Source: Neckera pumila (lineage: Eukaryota > Streptophyta > Bryopsida > Hypnales > Neckeraceae). Taken from it: 64,000 bases of DNA. The first letter of the stretch is position 1. Every line of letters starts with the position of its first letter. The notes beneath the pieces are model-generated. The model saw only the letters and a list, made by a program, of their open reading frames with translations, was not told the origin of the DNA and did not search any database. The translations under genes and the position numbers were made by a program. The stretch covers positions 10,246,065 to 10,310,064 of the forward strand of contig OZ018416.1 in assembly GCA_963969595.1 (NCBI GenBank), written 5' to 3'. Shown in pieces: positions 1-12,354 of the stretch.

Positions 1-282
1 CCTGTTTTGACTACCCCACAATTTATTTTTCAATATAATAGTGAAAACCATGCTGAATTGCTTAACTGTGCGATTTAAGGTGTAGTTACCTTACCACTTT
101 GAAAGTGGTAAAGGTACATAGTTTACTGCAATAATTATAATAGTAAATTGAAATAGTCTCCTCGTGGTAACCCCGCATTGGGTTTGTGCATTTCAGATTT
201 GATCTCGGGCGAGGAGATTGTCAACATTTCCTGCACCCGCGACTATGCTCATGCTGCGCTTCCGCAAAAAGGAGTCTGCACC
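1..282. other. Left-edge sequence, no gene seen
   Basis: No coding signal is visible. A nearly perfect 30-bp palindrome lies at about 87-116, built on CCACTTTGAAAGTGG. Bases 170-282 are richer in G+C than the surroundings and could be the edge of an older insertion, but I recognise nothing in them. Confidence 0.5.
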
Positions 283-464
283 TATGGGCAATTCTTTAAA
301 ATGGCAATATTTCTTTAAAATGGCTTTAAAACAGTTCTAAATCTATACCTATCCTAGATGATTTAGAACAACCATTTTGAAATCTAAACCTGTCCTAGAT
401 GTTGAAAATGGCACATCGTCAAAGTGGCATTTGGAATACCGCCATTTTAATGAAATTGCCCATA
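283..464. mobile_element. Short MITE with TATGGGCAATT ends
   Basis: The 182-bp segment begins TATGGGCAATT and ends AATTGCCCATA. The inverted ends continue inward for about 25 bp with few mismatches (left TTTAAAATGGC, right GCCATTTTAAT). It has no coding capacity, so it is a non-autonomous DNA element. The superfamily is not clear because no convincing target duplication beyond the terminal TA could be read. Confidence 0.6.
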
Positions 465-529
465 CCTCTAGTAATAGAATTCAAAAAAAGTTCTAATATA
501 ATGGTCTTCAAAGACTCTCAAACTCTCAA

Positions 530-1458
530 TTAACCCCTAAAGGACCAACATGCGTTTTTTGGCTGTATAGAAATTTTGGGCAGGTACGTATAGCTGGAAA
601 TTTTTATATTTTAGGCTGAAATTTTAATAGAAGGTTGGGATGAGGAATATCTTCATGTGTACAAAATTTCATGACATTTTAAAATACGAGTCAAAAGTTG
701 TGACCTAATATGTTACTTTTTTTCGTAACTGGGCAGTTTGGGCAGATTAGAAAAAATCATTTTTTTTGGAACTTTTTTTTAAACTAGTTCTTTGCATTTA
801 AATATACTTGAAAAGCTTTGAATCATTCCATTTCAATTGATGAGTCAAAAGTTATGAGGGTTTTTAGTTTGCGGGTAGTAATGGATTCTATACTCTAAAA
901 AAAACTTTAAAGTTGTTTATTTTACTCAATTTTCAATATTTTTGGAAAAAATAAGACCCTAGGATGTAGATTGATTATTTCAACATTACAATTGTTGGAA
1001 TTAGCATTTTTTAATTCCATAATTAAATTTTTTAACAATTTAATATTTTGAATCATTCTCTACTTCTTTTCTACTTACTATTTTTTTCCTATATGTTGTT
1101 CAATTCCAAATGATGTGAAATTTTTCAAGCATATAGACAACTTGTTTAGGAAACTGAATTTTAAGAAGAACCACCCTTTTCAACATTTTTTCATTGAAAA
1201 GTGAGCTTGTGAAGTGCAGTTGCCCGATTTTTTGCAAGATTGAAAAAATGCTTTTGGAGACTTTGAATGCTTATATCTTATAATCCACATGGTGGAACTT
1301 TTTGAACTTTTTACCACATGTTATCAAGACATTGTACTACAAGATCCTATGGTTACATGTGTCAAAAAAAAAATTCCAAAAAATTTGGTAGTTGTCATAG
1401 AAACAGCAGTTTTGGAGCGTTTTTGGTGATTACATAGTCATGGAACTTTAGGGGTTAA
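530..1458. mobile_element. TTAA-flanked element, copy 1
   Basis: The 929-bp segment starts TTAACCCCTAAAG and ends CTTTAGGGGTTAA. Its two ends match, in opposite orientation, those of 39232-40167: one end carries CCAACATGC followed by TTTTTTGGC, the other carries TGACTATGT followed by CCAAAACTGC. TTAA followed by CCC(C)TA is what piggyBac-superfamily insertions look like (TTAA target duplication, termini beginning CCC). No transposase frame is present, so the copy would be non-autonomous. TTAA is itself a palindrome, so sequence alone cannot show whether it is target duplication or part of the inverted repeat. Confidence 0.65.
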
Positions 1459-2483
1459 GATATTTGCAATAGGCCTGGAGTCAAATCAGGAACTTGGATA
1501 GACCATATCTCATCTTGAACTTTAGTTGAAGAAAGAAAAAACTAACAACTAGAGAAATGGAGGCTTACCCCTTGAAGGCCTAACAATGTTTTGACAATTG
1601 AGGTTTTCAATGAACCATCCCACTTTGAAATTTTTTTTGCATATGGATGTGCTTGAGATTTTTAATTTTAATTGTACATAAGTAAATACTACTTTGTCTA
1701 GTATGCATGGAATTAATTGTAGAAAAGATTGACTGTTGGGTTTTTAGATTGTAATAACTTAGGATGATCGACTTTGTAGGCCAAAAACTCAGCTTTTGGA
1801 GAAGAAAGATTATAAGAAGATGATTTATGCTTTTTTCCCCCCAAAAAAAACTTAGATTGGAATCTAAGGCAAATGAATGTATTTTTTTAATTTCAATAAA
1901 GAATGAGAAATAAAAAACTTTCTGAAATTTGTACACATTTTCAAACAGAAGGTGTAGGAAGCCAAAATTGACCAAATTGGATCCTACAAAATTTAAAAGA
2001 ATTTATATGTATGAGATTTTTTGGAATTTAACAATTGTATCGTTAGAATATGTTTTAGAACATCTTCAAAAAATTTAGAATCATTCTAATTATTTGTGTA
2101 TTCCTAATTGCACTAGATTGAACCTTATATATTTAAAATTGCTAAAAGTACAAATTTGAAATATTTTTTTCTAAATCCAATTTATTTGTGCAAAGTTATG
2201 ACTAGGAATGTCCAAAAATATGTTTTTTCCCAGCATCTCGACTATTCATTTCATTGTAAAAAACTATGTTTGCTCTAGTTTTTTTATTAGATTATAGTTC
2301 CTAAGTAATTTTTCAAAAAAATTTCTTATAGAAATTTTGATAATCAAAACTTGCAATAAGTTTGTAAATTTATTACACTACAATTTTCTAGTTTATAAAA
2401 TATTGACATTTGTTTCTTCCAACCGAGAATTTGACATTGAAAACTTGAAGAGGGCACATTGTGTCTTCTTAGTCCTTGAGAAA
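1459..2483. other. AT-rich intergenic, no gene seen
   Basis: Only short frames without recognisable domains are present. I see no structured repeat apart from homopolymer runs. Confidence 0.5.
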
Positions 2484-3235
2484 TTAACCCCTAAAAAGCC
2501 CAAAACCTTTTTGGTTTTAAGAACATCATTGCTTTTGAAGTATTATAGATCCAAATGTCACTAATGTATAGAAATTTCAACTGTACAATCTTGTAGTGTA
2601 CGTTTTGTAAATGATGTGAATAAAATTTGGAGTCATTTGGCCATATAAATTGCAAATTATAATGGAGGTGAAATTTGATTTTCTAAACCTACTCAAATGA
2701 AAACCCTTTAAACTATAAAGTGATTCAAAACCAGCATATAAATACATTGGTGAAAGCAAGTATCATTTAGTTGACTCATTGTATGTGCAAAATGGCTTTG
2801 AATGGTCAAAAAATTGCAAGAAAAGTTGCAAAAAACACCTCTAAAGCTGAACTTCTTTCCACTAAAATGCTTCTTAGATACTCATAACTTCTTGAATGGA
2901 TATGAAATCTTAACCACACAAACTAACTAGTATGCGTAACTTTTTCTAAATTTTTTATTCGAAATGAAAACTATATGAAGCAAAAACAAGCCGCCAAAGT
3001 TCACTTTAATTCAAAAGGGCAATATTTTGAACTTTGAATTGCTCTTAAACATTCAAAACAACTTGGATTGACATAAATTTCTTACTATAGTACTAAACTA
3101 TATATCCCAACAAATTTTCTTGAAAACAAACATTGAATGAAGGAGATATAAGCCCCCAAAGATGTAGCACCTTGATTGGACTTGAAACTATGTGAGGACA
3201 CTTTCAAATGGTCCTTTGGGGTGTTTAGGGGTTAA
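2484..3235. mobile_element. TTAA-flanked element, shorter variant
   Basis: The 752-bp segment begins TTAACCCCTAAA and ends TTTAGGGGTTAA. The interior does not align obviously with the 0.9-kb copies, so it may be a separate subfamily. The terminal TTAA at 3232 is followed directly by TCCTTAAATGCCCAAGG, which resembles the start of another copy, as if two insertions used the same TTAA. Confidence 0.5.
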
Positions 3236-5310
3236 TCCTTAAATGCCCAAGGCCTTTTTTGAGCTCCATGAAACTTGCTTTAAATTGAACAAAAAGCCAA
3301 CATTTTGATGAGTTTTATAAAAGAAACTGAATTATAAAGGTACAAATTCAAACTAGACATGTTAAAGATCACATAGAAAAATAAAATACAACAATAATAT
3401 TAATAAATTGAAAGATTATAATGTTTGATCTTGAGGGTGTTAAAATTATGAAGGTGATTTTAAGCCTTTCAATCCTCTTTTTACATGTCAAATCTAAAAA
3501 AATTAGTCACCAAAAAAATATGAGGTTCAAAGGCATAATATGCTTTTTTCCAAGATTTTGTGTATTTGAAGCTTATTTTCAAAAGCAATCACCACTAGAA
3601 AATCAAGATTTGCAATGGACACCATTGCACAAAATCTTAAATTTTGGAAGATCTTCTACAGCGGAAGATCCTCCAAATTCTAGATGATTTAGATAAATGA
3701 ACTATTGCATGGGGTTTCTAACTATTGTTGCAACATTTACATACATTTGCACTTGATTACAATAAATTGAAGATTTTATACAACCTACACAAGCCTTATG
3801 TAAAAGAAAAACTTAAGGTTTGAGTATGGTGTGTTGGAGTATTGCAACTAGATGGATTGCTTGTATTGTGCACGCCTAGCTTAAATCTTGTCGCCTCCAA
3901 TCAATATTGTTTTACTTGTTTTGATTTAATCCAGTTCAGTTGTGCTCTTCTGATAGCCTATAGGGTGATCCTTGAGAAACTTTGGCGTTGGGGCAGAGTC
4001 GTAAAATGCGGAGCTTACAACCTTTCTCCCTTAACCTTAATCAAATAAGGTTTTCTTCTAATATTGGAACTTGGGGCTTCACTATGTATCAAGGTTCAAA
4101 GCATGGTGCATTCAAAAATTGTTAGCATTTTTTGGAGGTCTTGGTGCCAAAAAATCAAAAGTTTTAAACTTCATGTCGAATTCATTAAAATTAGAGGTTC
4201 AACTCAGGCTTTAAGTCCCATCTATTGTTTGTATATAATATGAGAAGAATAACATTAGATCAAGCATCCTTTAAGACCAATTTTGTCAAAATATTTGTCC
4301 ATTAAAGATTATACACTTAAATTGTCTAAAAAAAAATTTCACTTGTAGACTCATTTTTGGATATATATGTTCGGTATATAATATTATACATAAAAGGATA
4401 TGTAGACTTTGGATTGGGAGTTTGGCTTGAATCAATATTTTTGGATTGTAAAAGGTAAATTACAATATCATTTGTGAGTCTTAGAGATATAAGATGTGGA
4501 AAACAACTCTAAAGTTGATGAGCCTATACATACAATTTGCCCCTTGCAAACATTTTCATATTCTAAGCAAGTTTGAATAAGCACATTACGATTGTGCATT
4601 GAATTTAAATTGTCATTCACAAACAAATGTAATTTGGATCACGATTGGATGATTTAGATGTCAATAATTGAGTGATTTTGTGAAAAATCTAAATTTAATT
4701 GCTGATTTAAGAATCTTAAAGATAAAGCTAGAAAAAGTAAATGCTTGTATATACAAAATACAATAGGTTCCTTTTATTGTCTTGTAAGGTTCATTCTATG
4801 AGAAAAGGAGATTGTTGTGTAAATAGATATTTCCATATACAAAAAATTGAATACCCTAAACCATCTTTGAATTATCTAAAAGAAAATACTAACCACTTGG
4901 ATTGGCAATGCTATCATGGCAAGAAAAGTACAAATCAATGTTTGATTGTTAGGCACAAGACCCTCTAAAGGGCAATCACTTTTTTTTGTTGCACAACAAG
5001 CCTCTAACAAAACTCTCATGCGTTCCAAATAAGGCATATGATCATAAAATTTGCAATGATGTAATTGCAATTCTCAATCTTCAATTCTATCTAAAAAAAA
5101 TGCTTGCTAATGCTTTGTGTGATTTAAGGCTAGTACAAAAGAAGATGAAATCATTAAAGTAGCATTAAAAAAAATTATTACACAAGAATGCGGTCCACCA
5201 TTATGATGAAGCTTAGCTAGTCTTTTTTTTTAGACCAAACAAAAGAGACTTCTAATGATAGAATAAATATCTTCCATTTTTCCTGTGTTTACATGATCTT
5301 TTAATCATAA
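3236..5310. other. AT-rich intergenic, no gene seen
   Basis: Frames are short and have no recognisable product. The first few dozen bases may be the truncated start of another TTAA element. Nothing else is supported. Confidence 0.5.
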
Positions 5311-5919
5311 CTAGTGTGGCCCTGTGCCGTTGGCCCAATTTTCAATTTTAATTTTCAATAAAATTTTCAATAAAAATAACTCTAGTGTGGCCTTGTGCCA
5401 TTGACTCAATTTTCATCCACTCCCAGTTCCACTCCTAGAAGCAAGAACGCCACCAAAATCAAAGCAAAAGTAATTTTCTAACTCCTGGTTCTACTCCCAG
5501 TTCCACTCCCAGAAGCAAGAACGCCACCAAAATCAAAGTAAAAGCAATTTTCTAACTCTCGGTTCCACTCCCAGTAGCAAGAATGCCACCAAACTCAAAG
5601 TAAAAGTAATTTTCTAATTTTTTAATCAATAAATAATTTGATATTCAATAACTTTTGTACCATCGCTCCAAACGCCACGAAACCAAGCCGATGCACTCCT
5701 CCTCGGCGAGAGCTTTCCGACGATACCAAGCACGTGGCCGGGGGATGTACGGTCAGGAAGTTGTCCATGCTACAAACAAAACAAAACAAAACAAAACAAA
5801 ACAAAACAAACAAACAAACAAACAAACAAACAAACAAACAAACAAACAAACAAACAAACAAACAAACAAACAAACAAACAAACAAACAAACAAACAAACA
5901 GCCAAATTTAAGGTATTGA
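5311..5919 (-). mobile_element. Non-autonomous Helitron-like element, copy 1
   Basis: Read on the minus strand it begins TCAATACCTTAAAT at 5919 and ends CACACTAG at 5311, followed by T. Helitrons begin TC, end CTRR (here CTAG) and insert between A and T. A second CTAG end with the same preceding GGCACA(A/G)GGCCACA lies at 5382, so 5311-5381 is probably a truncated extra 3' end and the full copy is 5382-5919. The interior holds a (CAAA)n microsatellite and direct repeats around AACGCCACCAAAATCAAAG. No RepHel protein is encoded. Confidence 0.6.
5773..5899. repeat. (CAAAA)n then (CAAA)n microsatellite
   Basis: About seven CAAAA units run into more than twenty CAAA units. The same tract is much shorter in sister Helitron copies at 6223-6271 and 43781-43830, so it has expanded inside this copy. 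The long open frames across it on both strands are a by-product of the repeat. Confidence 0.9.
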
Positions 5920-6291
5920 CTAGTGTGACCCTGTGCCGTTGGCCCAATTTTCATCTACTCCCGGTTCCACTCCTAGTTCTACTTCCAATTCTACTCCCAA
6001 TTCCACTCCCGGTTCCACTCCCAGTAGCAAGAACGCCACCAAAATCAAAGTAAAAGTAATTTTTTAATTTTTTAATCAATAAATACTTTGAAATTCAATA
6101 ACTTTTGCACCACCGCTCCAAACGCCACGAAACCAAGCCCGTGCACCCCTCCTCGCCGAGCTCTTTCCGATGGTACCAAGCACGCAGCCGGGGGATGCAT
6201 GGTCTGGGAGATCTCAACGTAACAAACAAAACAAACAAAACAAAACAAAACAAACAAACAAACAAACAAACAGCCTGATTTAAGGTATAGA
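5920..6291 (-). mobile_element. Non-autonomous Helitron-like element, copy 2
   Basis: On the minus strand this 372-bp copy starts TCTATACCTTAAAT at 6291, preceded by A, and ends CACACTAG at 5920. Its last base is next to the first base of copy 1 (5919) with no host base between them, a head-to-tail tandem. The interior matches copy 1 through the AACGCCACGAAACCAAGCC stretch. Confidence 0.6.
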
Positions 6292-8304
6292 TAGTAGTTG
6301 ATGGTATCCAAACGTAGTCCAGTGTGCTAAAGAATTGAGTAAATTCCACCACTTTAAGCAACTACTTTTGCGTTGGTATTGAATGTTGTTTTCATTTGGG
6401 ATTTCTATTAATTGGTCAATAGTTTATGCTTAGTTTTATTTTGTCCAATTATCAAAATTGTAGTTCATTAAAAGAATGATTTAATAAGTATATTTGCTAT
6501 TTGATGACTCAATCAAATTTATAGTCAAGAATTGTCCACAACAAGCTAGAGACCAATCTTCTTAAAAATACTTCACTTATAAGTAAGTTTAAAGATTAGG
6601 TCAATTTGGATATGAACATGCTTCATTTTATACCCTTCAAGATCAGCAAGGCCAAAATCAAAGCAATTATGGTACAAGCGAATAAATGCTTACACCTTTT
6701 GTCTTGCCTTTTGTGTGCTGGTATTAGGGAGTCAAGGACTTAATACATGCCATTGGCCATTCTTAAGATTATATGATTTTCTCCATACCAAAGGACAATT
6801 GACCACTATTATATACATGCATATGTGAATCTTAATTGCTAATGAAAGTCAAGATAAATATTTGAGCATCCAAACATCTCCACTTATTGTTACATTATTT
6901 CTTGTTACTCACCAATACAATCAAAATAATGTCCATGTCCTCAATTAAAATGTGAAAATTTCTTCAACAATGTTTGAGCAATAAATCTCTTGGGCATATA
7001 TTGTCCAAAATCTTGTGCTACAATGGCAAAAGTTATTGAACCCAAAACTATTCCAATATTTGCTACTCTAAACAAAATAATTGCTCATAATCTTTATCAA
7101 TTGTATTTTTGGCATCCTTGTTACCGAGTGACCATTGGTTATCGTCAATTTGTCATGCTACTGAACAATTATACTAACGCTAAAGAACAACAAAAAAATG
7201 TTTCACATGGACTCTTCATATAAGTCTATTATATGGCTCTTCACATATATTAAGATTGAATTTCTTACACCACACCAACTACTTGCATGCTCAAAATGTA
7301 TAAGAAATCGGACTTGTCACATGCAATGACACAAAAGTGAGTCAATGTTACAAACATTTGTACTCATAAAGCCATAGTACAAAAATAAGTGAATAAATAT
7401 TAAAAGTGTGAATATAAAAGTTGTAGCATATTAGGTACTCCACACTTCTACAAAAATCTTGAAGCAAATTGTAATCACAATTCAGAAGCTAATCTCCTGA
7501 GGTCACAAGAGATGAATAATGAATCTCAAAGTCTACAATCCTACAAATTCAATTTTGGACTTTTTCTTTGAGTACAATATAATAAAATTTTAAATTGTTT
7601 TTTAAATACTACAAAATTAGTCACATACATTGTCTTTATACACTATATAACACTACCTTCATTGAAATTATTCAAAATCAACCTTTATACATATAAAAAT
7701 CATTAAAAATTTGAAAAATGCATTTGGTATATGTATAAATGGAACTTGAATTTTCTTGATTGAATCAACAATATAGGATTTTTGAAATCCTAAAGAATCA
7801 TACTTGCCTACAAGCCATTGTTAGGTTATGATTGCAATGTTTTGATGTAATTGTCATATTAAAAAAATTGTAATATTTCATTAATTACATGTTTTTCAAT
7901 CATGCTTCTACATTTCACCGTTGACATTCAACAATGATGCTATTGCCCAAAAGTATCTTCTTTATACACTAGATTGATTTAATGATCTTCATTTTTTTGT
8001 ACTTGTATTAAAAAAACTCTCAAAGAACAAAAAGACTAAAGAAAATACATTTTCAAATATGCATCTAGTGGAGTCAATTGATGTACATAGCCAAAAATGT
8101 ACAACCATTGCATAATCTGCAATGTATTCCAAAAAGAACTAGATTTAGAATCATTCCAATGTTGACTTATTTTTACACATGTATGAAGAGGATGGATACT
8201 TTAGTGCAACAAATGCATAAGGAGGTTGCAATGGGCATTTTGATGTGCATGAGATTCATTCTATATTGCACAACTAATACTGGTGGGTTGAATTTTATCT
8301 AGGC
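6292..8304. other. AT-rich intergenic, no gene seen
   Basis: Short frames only, including a 77-codon one at 6990-7223 without a recognisable motif. I see no strong repeat structure. Confidence 0.5.
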
Positions 8305-8315
8305 AATACTAATAC
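8305..8315. repeat. Left 11-bp target site duplication
   Basis: AATACTAATAC is repeated exactly at 14884-14894, just outside the inverted ends of the Mutator-like element. Eight to eleven bp is the usual range for Mutator-like insertions. Confidence 0.8.
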
Positions 8316-9000
8316 GGAGATGCTAGCATGTGAGCTTGTGAGCATGAGCCTGTGAGCCTATGAGCCTCCATTTTTTTTTATTCCATTTAGGGTTTATAAA
8401 TTTGTCAAGGACCTATGACCGTGGAGTTTGTTGTAAGGATGTTTGGCATGAATGAACAACAAATGAATATGCCACTATACAATTTTGTACCAAAAAATAA
8501 AACCAATATATATTCAAGAAATTAAAAAATAGTCAAAATAGATAATGTTTGTAAGCACACGATGAAAATAAATGTAGTCGTTTAAAATGTCTCACTACAA
8601 ACTACAAAGCACATAAATGTAAAATTGCAATACATCATAATACCATCATAGGGATGACATTTATGAGGTCTAAAATAGAGGGAGCAACAAACGTGGGCCG
8701 TAGAAGCTGAATATAGTCTAGCAAGTGGCAGCAAACAAAGGCTCTAAATATTTTAAGCACTAGATCATGAACAATGATTAAGTGATAAATGTAGTTTTAA
8801 TCAATGGCCTTAATGCAAAATTAAAGGATGAATATGGTCCACCTATTACATTCCACCTTTCTTGCCACTTAATCTTCATAGACGTGTCCATTGCTAAAGT
8901 TGCCAACATCTAAAGCTTTTCTTCAGTCATCTTTGAATGTTCACCATGAGTTTCATAGTGGCACTTCACCTGCTCCAAAAATGGCGTCGTGTGCTCAGAA

Positions 9001-10233
9001 TTTGCAATGGGAAGCTAACACTTTAATTCTAAATGAAAAGGTATCTTCACCTTTTCAACAACTTTAGAGTTCCATTCATCAAGTGCACTTGCAATCCTAT
9101 CTGTTGGATTGGAATACTTCTCATAAAAAATTTGTGAGTTGCAACAGCAATGCCTCCTAATTCTTGTTGCGCAAAGTAAATGATGTATAAAAATGAGCAA
9201 AATTGCACATGATGACAATGTTATATATAGTAGAGCAACATTATACTAATTTATATAACAACAAGAACAAAGTGAAGACCTTAAAAATTGAAAAAAAACA
9301 TGAAACAAAAAATAAAGCTTTTTATATGAACCTAGTATAAGATTTTATTTAGTGCCTCAACATTCAAATTGAACCAAGTTCTTTCTTTTGACTTTTGCTT
9401 GGCTTTAATTGCAACAAGATCGTTTATGGAGACAATTTTTTCAAAATATGAGAGTGGTTGCCTAGCAATACTTTGAATGCAATAAAGCTTGTGAACATGA
9501 TTTATAGAAATATGGTTTTTTGGGTCTTCCTAGCAAAACAAGATTTATTATGATAAAATCTGTAAACATCAAACAATAAAAAGGTATAATAGTGACAATT
9601 GCAATGGTCCAAAGCAAACAAAAATTTGGAAACTAAAAAGTGAAATGAAATTCTAAAAAAATGATAATGAAATATAAGGAATTATAAATGGACTTCATAT
9701 AATCCTACCAATATAATTGCCCTTGTTGGGTTCCAAAACAATATTTTCAACAGCATAATGCCACATGATAAAAGGCACCCATGATTGTAAATGGTGGTTG
9801 CCATTCTACACTAAAAACATCTTGCCAGAAAAAACTTTGAGACCTTCATCATTTTTGAATTTTTTCTCAATGCAGCATTTGCCTGCACCTAATAAGCACT
9901 CCACGATTTAATAATATCATCCGTGACATTGATCACCTTCCCCTTATTGTTTTCCAAGGCTACATAGAAAACTCCATTTCCTTCCATATAACCACAAGTA
10001 ACAAAGTGTGCAGCAAGATTTATAACATCATCTCTAAAAAAAGTCCTACCAACTGTCCAAAAAATCATACATAATAAAAAAATATTGATTTTTGATTTTG
10101 TCCTTGATGCTTTAAAATTGATTTTGCCCTTGATACCTTGACCTCTCAAAACAAAGAAAACTATAAACATTTGTGCTCTAAGAAAGCCCAATTTTTTTGC
10201 ATTTGAACAAATTCTAGCATAATTTGCAAACAA
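9001..10233 (-). pseudogene. Decayed minus-strand gene inside MULE-1
   Basis: A 114-codon open stretch (10233 down to 9889) is followed, in other frames and across stops, by coding-like segments. One reads FLV-stop-NGNHHLQSW at about 9800, similar to an NGNHRLQAW-type motif I associate with transposon-linked plant proteins (from memory, not a checked family). Further pieces lie at about 9480-9360 (reading around HKLYCIQSIARQPL) and 9160-9015 (YSNPTDRIASALDEWNSKVV). The gene probably had introns or has frameshifts. Its role is unknown. It is divergent from the transposase remnant, so the element may have carried two genes. Confidence 0.4.
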
Positions 10234-11345
10234 ATTTGAATCCCAAAATTGTAGCCGTTAATGGCTAGGATTTTAGAAGGCAATTTTTTTTTAACATTTG
10301 ACCAAATTGTGCTAAATATTGCAAGAAAATTTGAACCCCCAAAACCATAGCCGTTAATAGTTGGATTTTGGAAGGCAAATTTTTCTTAACATTTGACCAA
10401 ATTGCATTAAATATTGCAAGAAAATTTGAACCCCCAAAACCATAGCCGTTAATGGCTGGGGTCTAAAAAGGCAAATTATTTTAACATTTGACCAAATTGT
10501 ATTAAATACTACAAGAGAATTTAAACTCCAAAACCCTAGCCGTTAACAAATGGGGTTTGAGAAGGCAATTTTTTTTTAACATTTGACCAAATTGCATTAA
10601 ATATTGCAAGAAAATTTTAGCCGCCAAAACCATAGCCGTTAACGGCTGGGGTTTGAAAAGGCAAATTTCTTTTAACATTTGACCAAATTGTATTAAATAT
10701 TACAAGAGAATTTGAACTCCAAAGCCCTAGCCGTTAACGACTGGGGTTTGAGAAGGCAAATTTTTTTTAACATTTGACCAAATTGCATTAAATATTGCAA
10801 GAAAATTTGAACCTCCAAAACCATAGCCGTTAACGGCTGGGGTCTAAAATGGCAAATTATTTTAACATTTGACCAAATTGTATTAAGTATTGCAAATGAA
10901 TTTGAACCTCAGAAACCGTTGCCGTTAACGGCTGGGGTTTAAAAAGGCAATTTTTTTCTTAACATTTGACCAAATTGTTCTAAATATTGCAACCATTGCC
11001 ATTAACGGCAAGAATTTAAGAAGGCAGCTCTTTTTTTTTAACATTTGACCAAACTATATTAAATATTACAAAACAATTTGAACCCCAAAACCATTGCCGT
11101 TAACGGCTGGGGTTTAAAAAGGCAAATTTTTTTTAACATTTGACTAAATTTTATTAAATATTGCAAGAAAATTTGAACCCCCAAAACCGTTGTCGTTAAC
11201 AACTTGGATTTAGAAAGGCAAATTCTTTTGACATCTGACCAAATTGTATTAAATATTGCAGAAAAATTTGAACCTCCAAAACCATTGCCGTTAACGGCAG
11301 GGGTTCAAGAAGGCAATTTTTTTTAACATTTGACCAAATTTTAGC
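10234..11345. repeat. Minisatellite, ~12 units of ~95 bp, with palindrome
   Basis: About twelve tandem units each contain TTTAACATTTGACCAAATT, an AAATATTGCAAGAAAATTTG-like segment, and CC(A/G)TAGCCGTTAACGGCTGG or a variant. The core GCCGTTAACGGC is a perfect 12-bp palindrome in units near 10628, 10827, 10920 and 11095, and is mutated in the others. Spacing is about 95-100 bp. The array lies between the two decayed genes of MULE-1. Confidence 0.85.
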
Positions 11346-11354
11346 ATATGTTGC

Positions 11355-11950
11355 AAGCTATTTGGCAACATCTAAGCAAACTCATGTAGATTTGTAGGCC
11401 ACTAGTTATGAGTGCATTTACAAGAGAAGACAAGCTGTTTATACAAGTGAGGTGGTAGGAGGTAAAACAAACCATGTGGGATATGTAAATTAGGATTACT
11501 AGGAGCTCAACCACTCATACTTAGTTACTTAAGTCAAAAGCAGGAATTGTATTCAATGTACAACTTTGGACCTCATTTTGGCTTAGTAAAATAACTTTTT
11601 TAGGAAAATTTTGAACTGAAAAAAGTTAGTAAATGAAGTCAAGTTTTATTTCTAAAAATCCATTTGAGATTTGAAGCCTTAAATCAGAAGTTGTTAACAA
11701 AGTTTAGAGAGGGGTTGGAAGGGACATTTTCAAACATCTTCTCTAAGTTTTATCCATAACTTTTTTTTGGAGGCTCAAAATCATAAACGGATTTTTGGAG
11801 ATGAAAGTGATTTGGATTTACCAACTTTTTTTGTTCTCAAAGATTTTAGACAAAGTTATTCTACTATTACAAAATGAGGTCTAAAGTTCTACATTGAACA
11901 CAATTCCTGCATTTTGACAATGAGTGGTCAAGCTCTCATTTTTGAATTGT
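11355..11950. repeat. Dispersed repeat, related to 23630-24060
   Basis: Shared landmarks include TAGGAGGTAAAACAA-type sequence, GGATATGTAAATTAGGATTACT, AGGAGCTCAAC and AATGAGTGGTCAAGCTCTCAT, in the same order in both places. It is an old dispersed repeat without coding signal. Inside MULE-1 it lies directly after the minisatellite. Confidence 0.55.
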
Positions 11951-12354
11951 CTTATATTCTTTGTGGATTCATGACGGACAATGAATTTCATTATAAAAAC
12001 AACTTCTCAATCATTCAATCTTACTAAATATGAATGAAGTAATTCCTTCATTCAACCATAAAAAAAATTTCTTGATAATAGATGGTCAAATAATAGTTAA
12101 TATATGGTTCAATGAATTGTTATTAGATTCTTTGGATTTTTGGAAAATCATCTTCACGTTTATGTGATAATTTGGTTATTTGGTCCTAGAATTAGCCAAA
12201 AAAGATGGCACTTTTTTTTTTAGCTAACTTAAGTCAAGCTTACTAATTGAATATAGCATTTGTTCAAGATGATTGTGGATGGATTTGGGAGTGGAGTTGA
12301 TCTTGTAAAGCAGATGCAGTCAAGTGGCAACTTTGAGAATTGATTTGTCATGTT

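Noticed and set aside
530..543. CCCTAAA words at TTAA element ends as telomere-derived sequence
   Set aside because: Each end has only one unit and never a tandem array. The word fits the start of the inverted repeat.
5622..6361. Overlapping open frames of 79-132 codons on both strands
   Set aside because: They run through CAAA/TTTG microsatellites, giving repeated NKQT or LFVC words, and have no other content. They are artefacts of the repeat inside the Helitron copies.
10234..11345. Evenly spaced palindromic repeats resembling a CRISPR array
   Set aside because: Units are ~95 bp and similar along their full length, so there are no unique spacers. The setting is a plant transposon, so it is a minisatellite.
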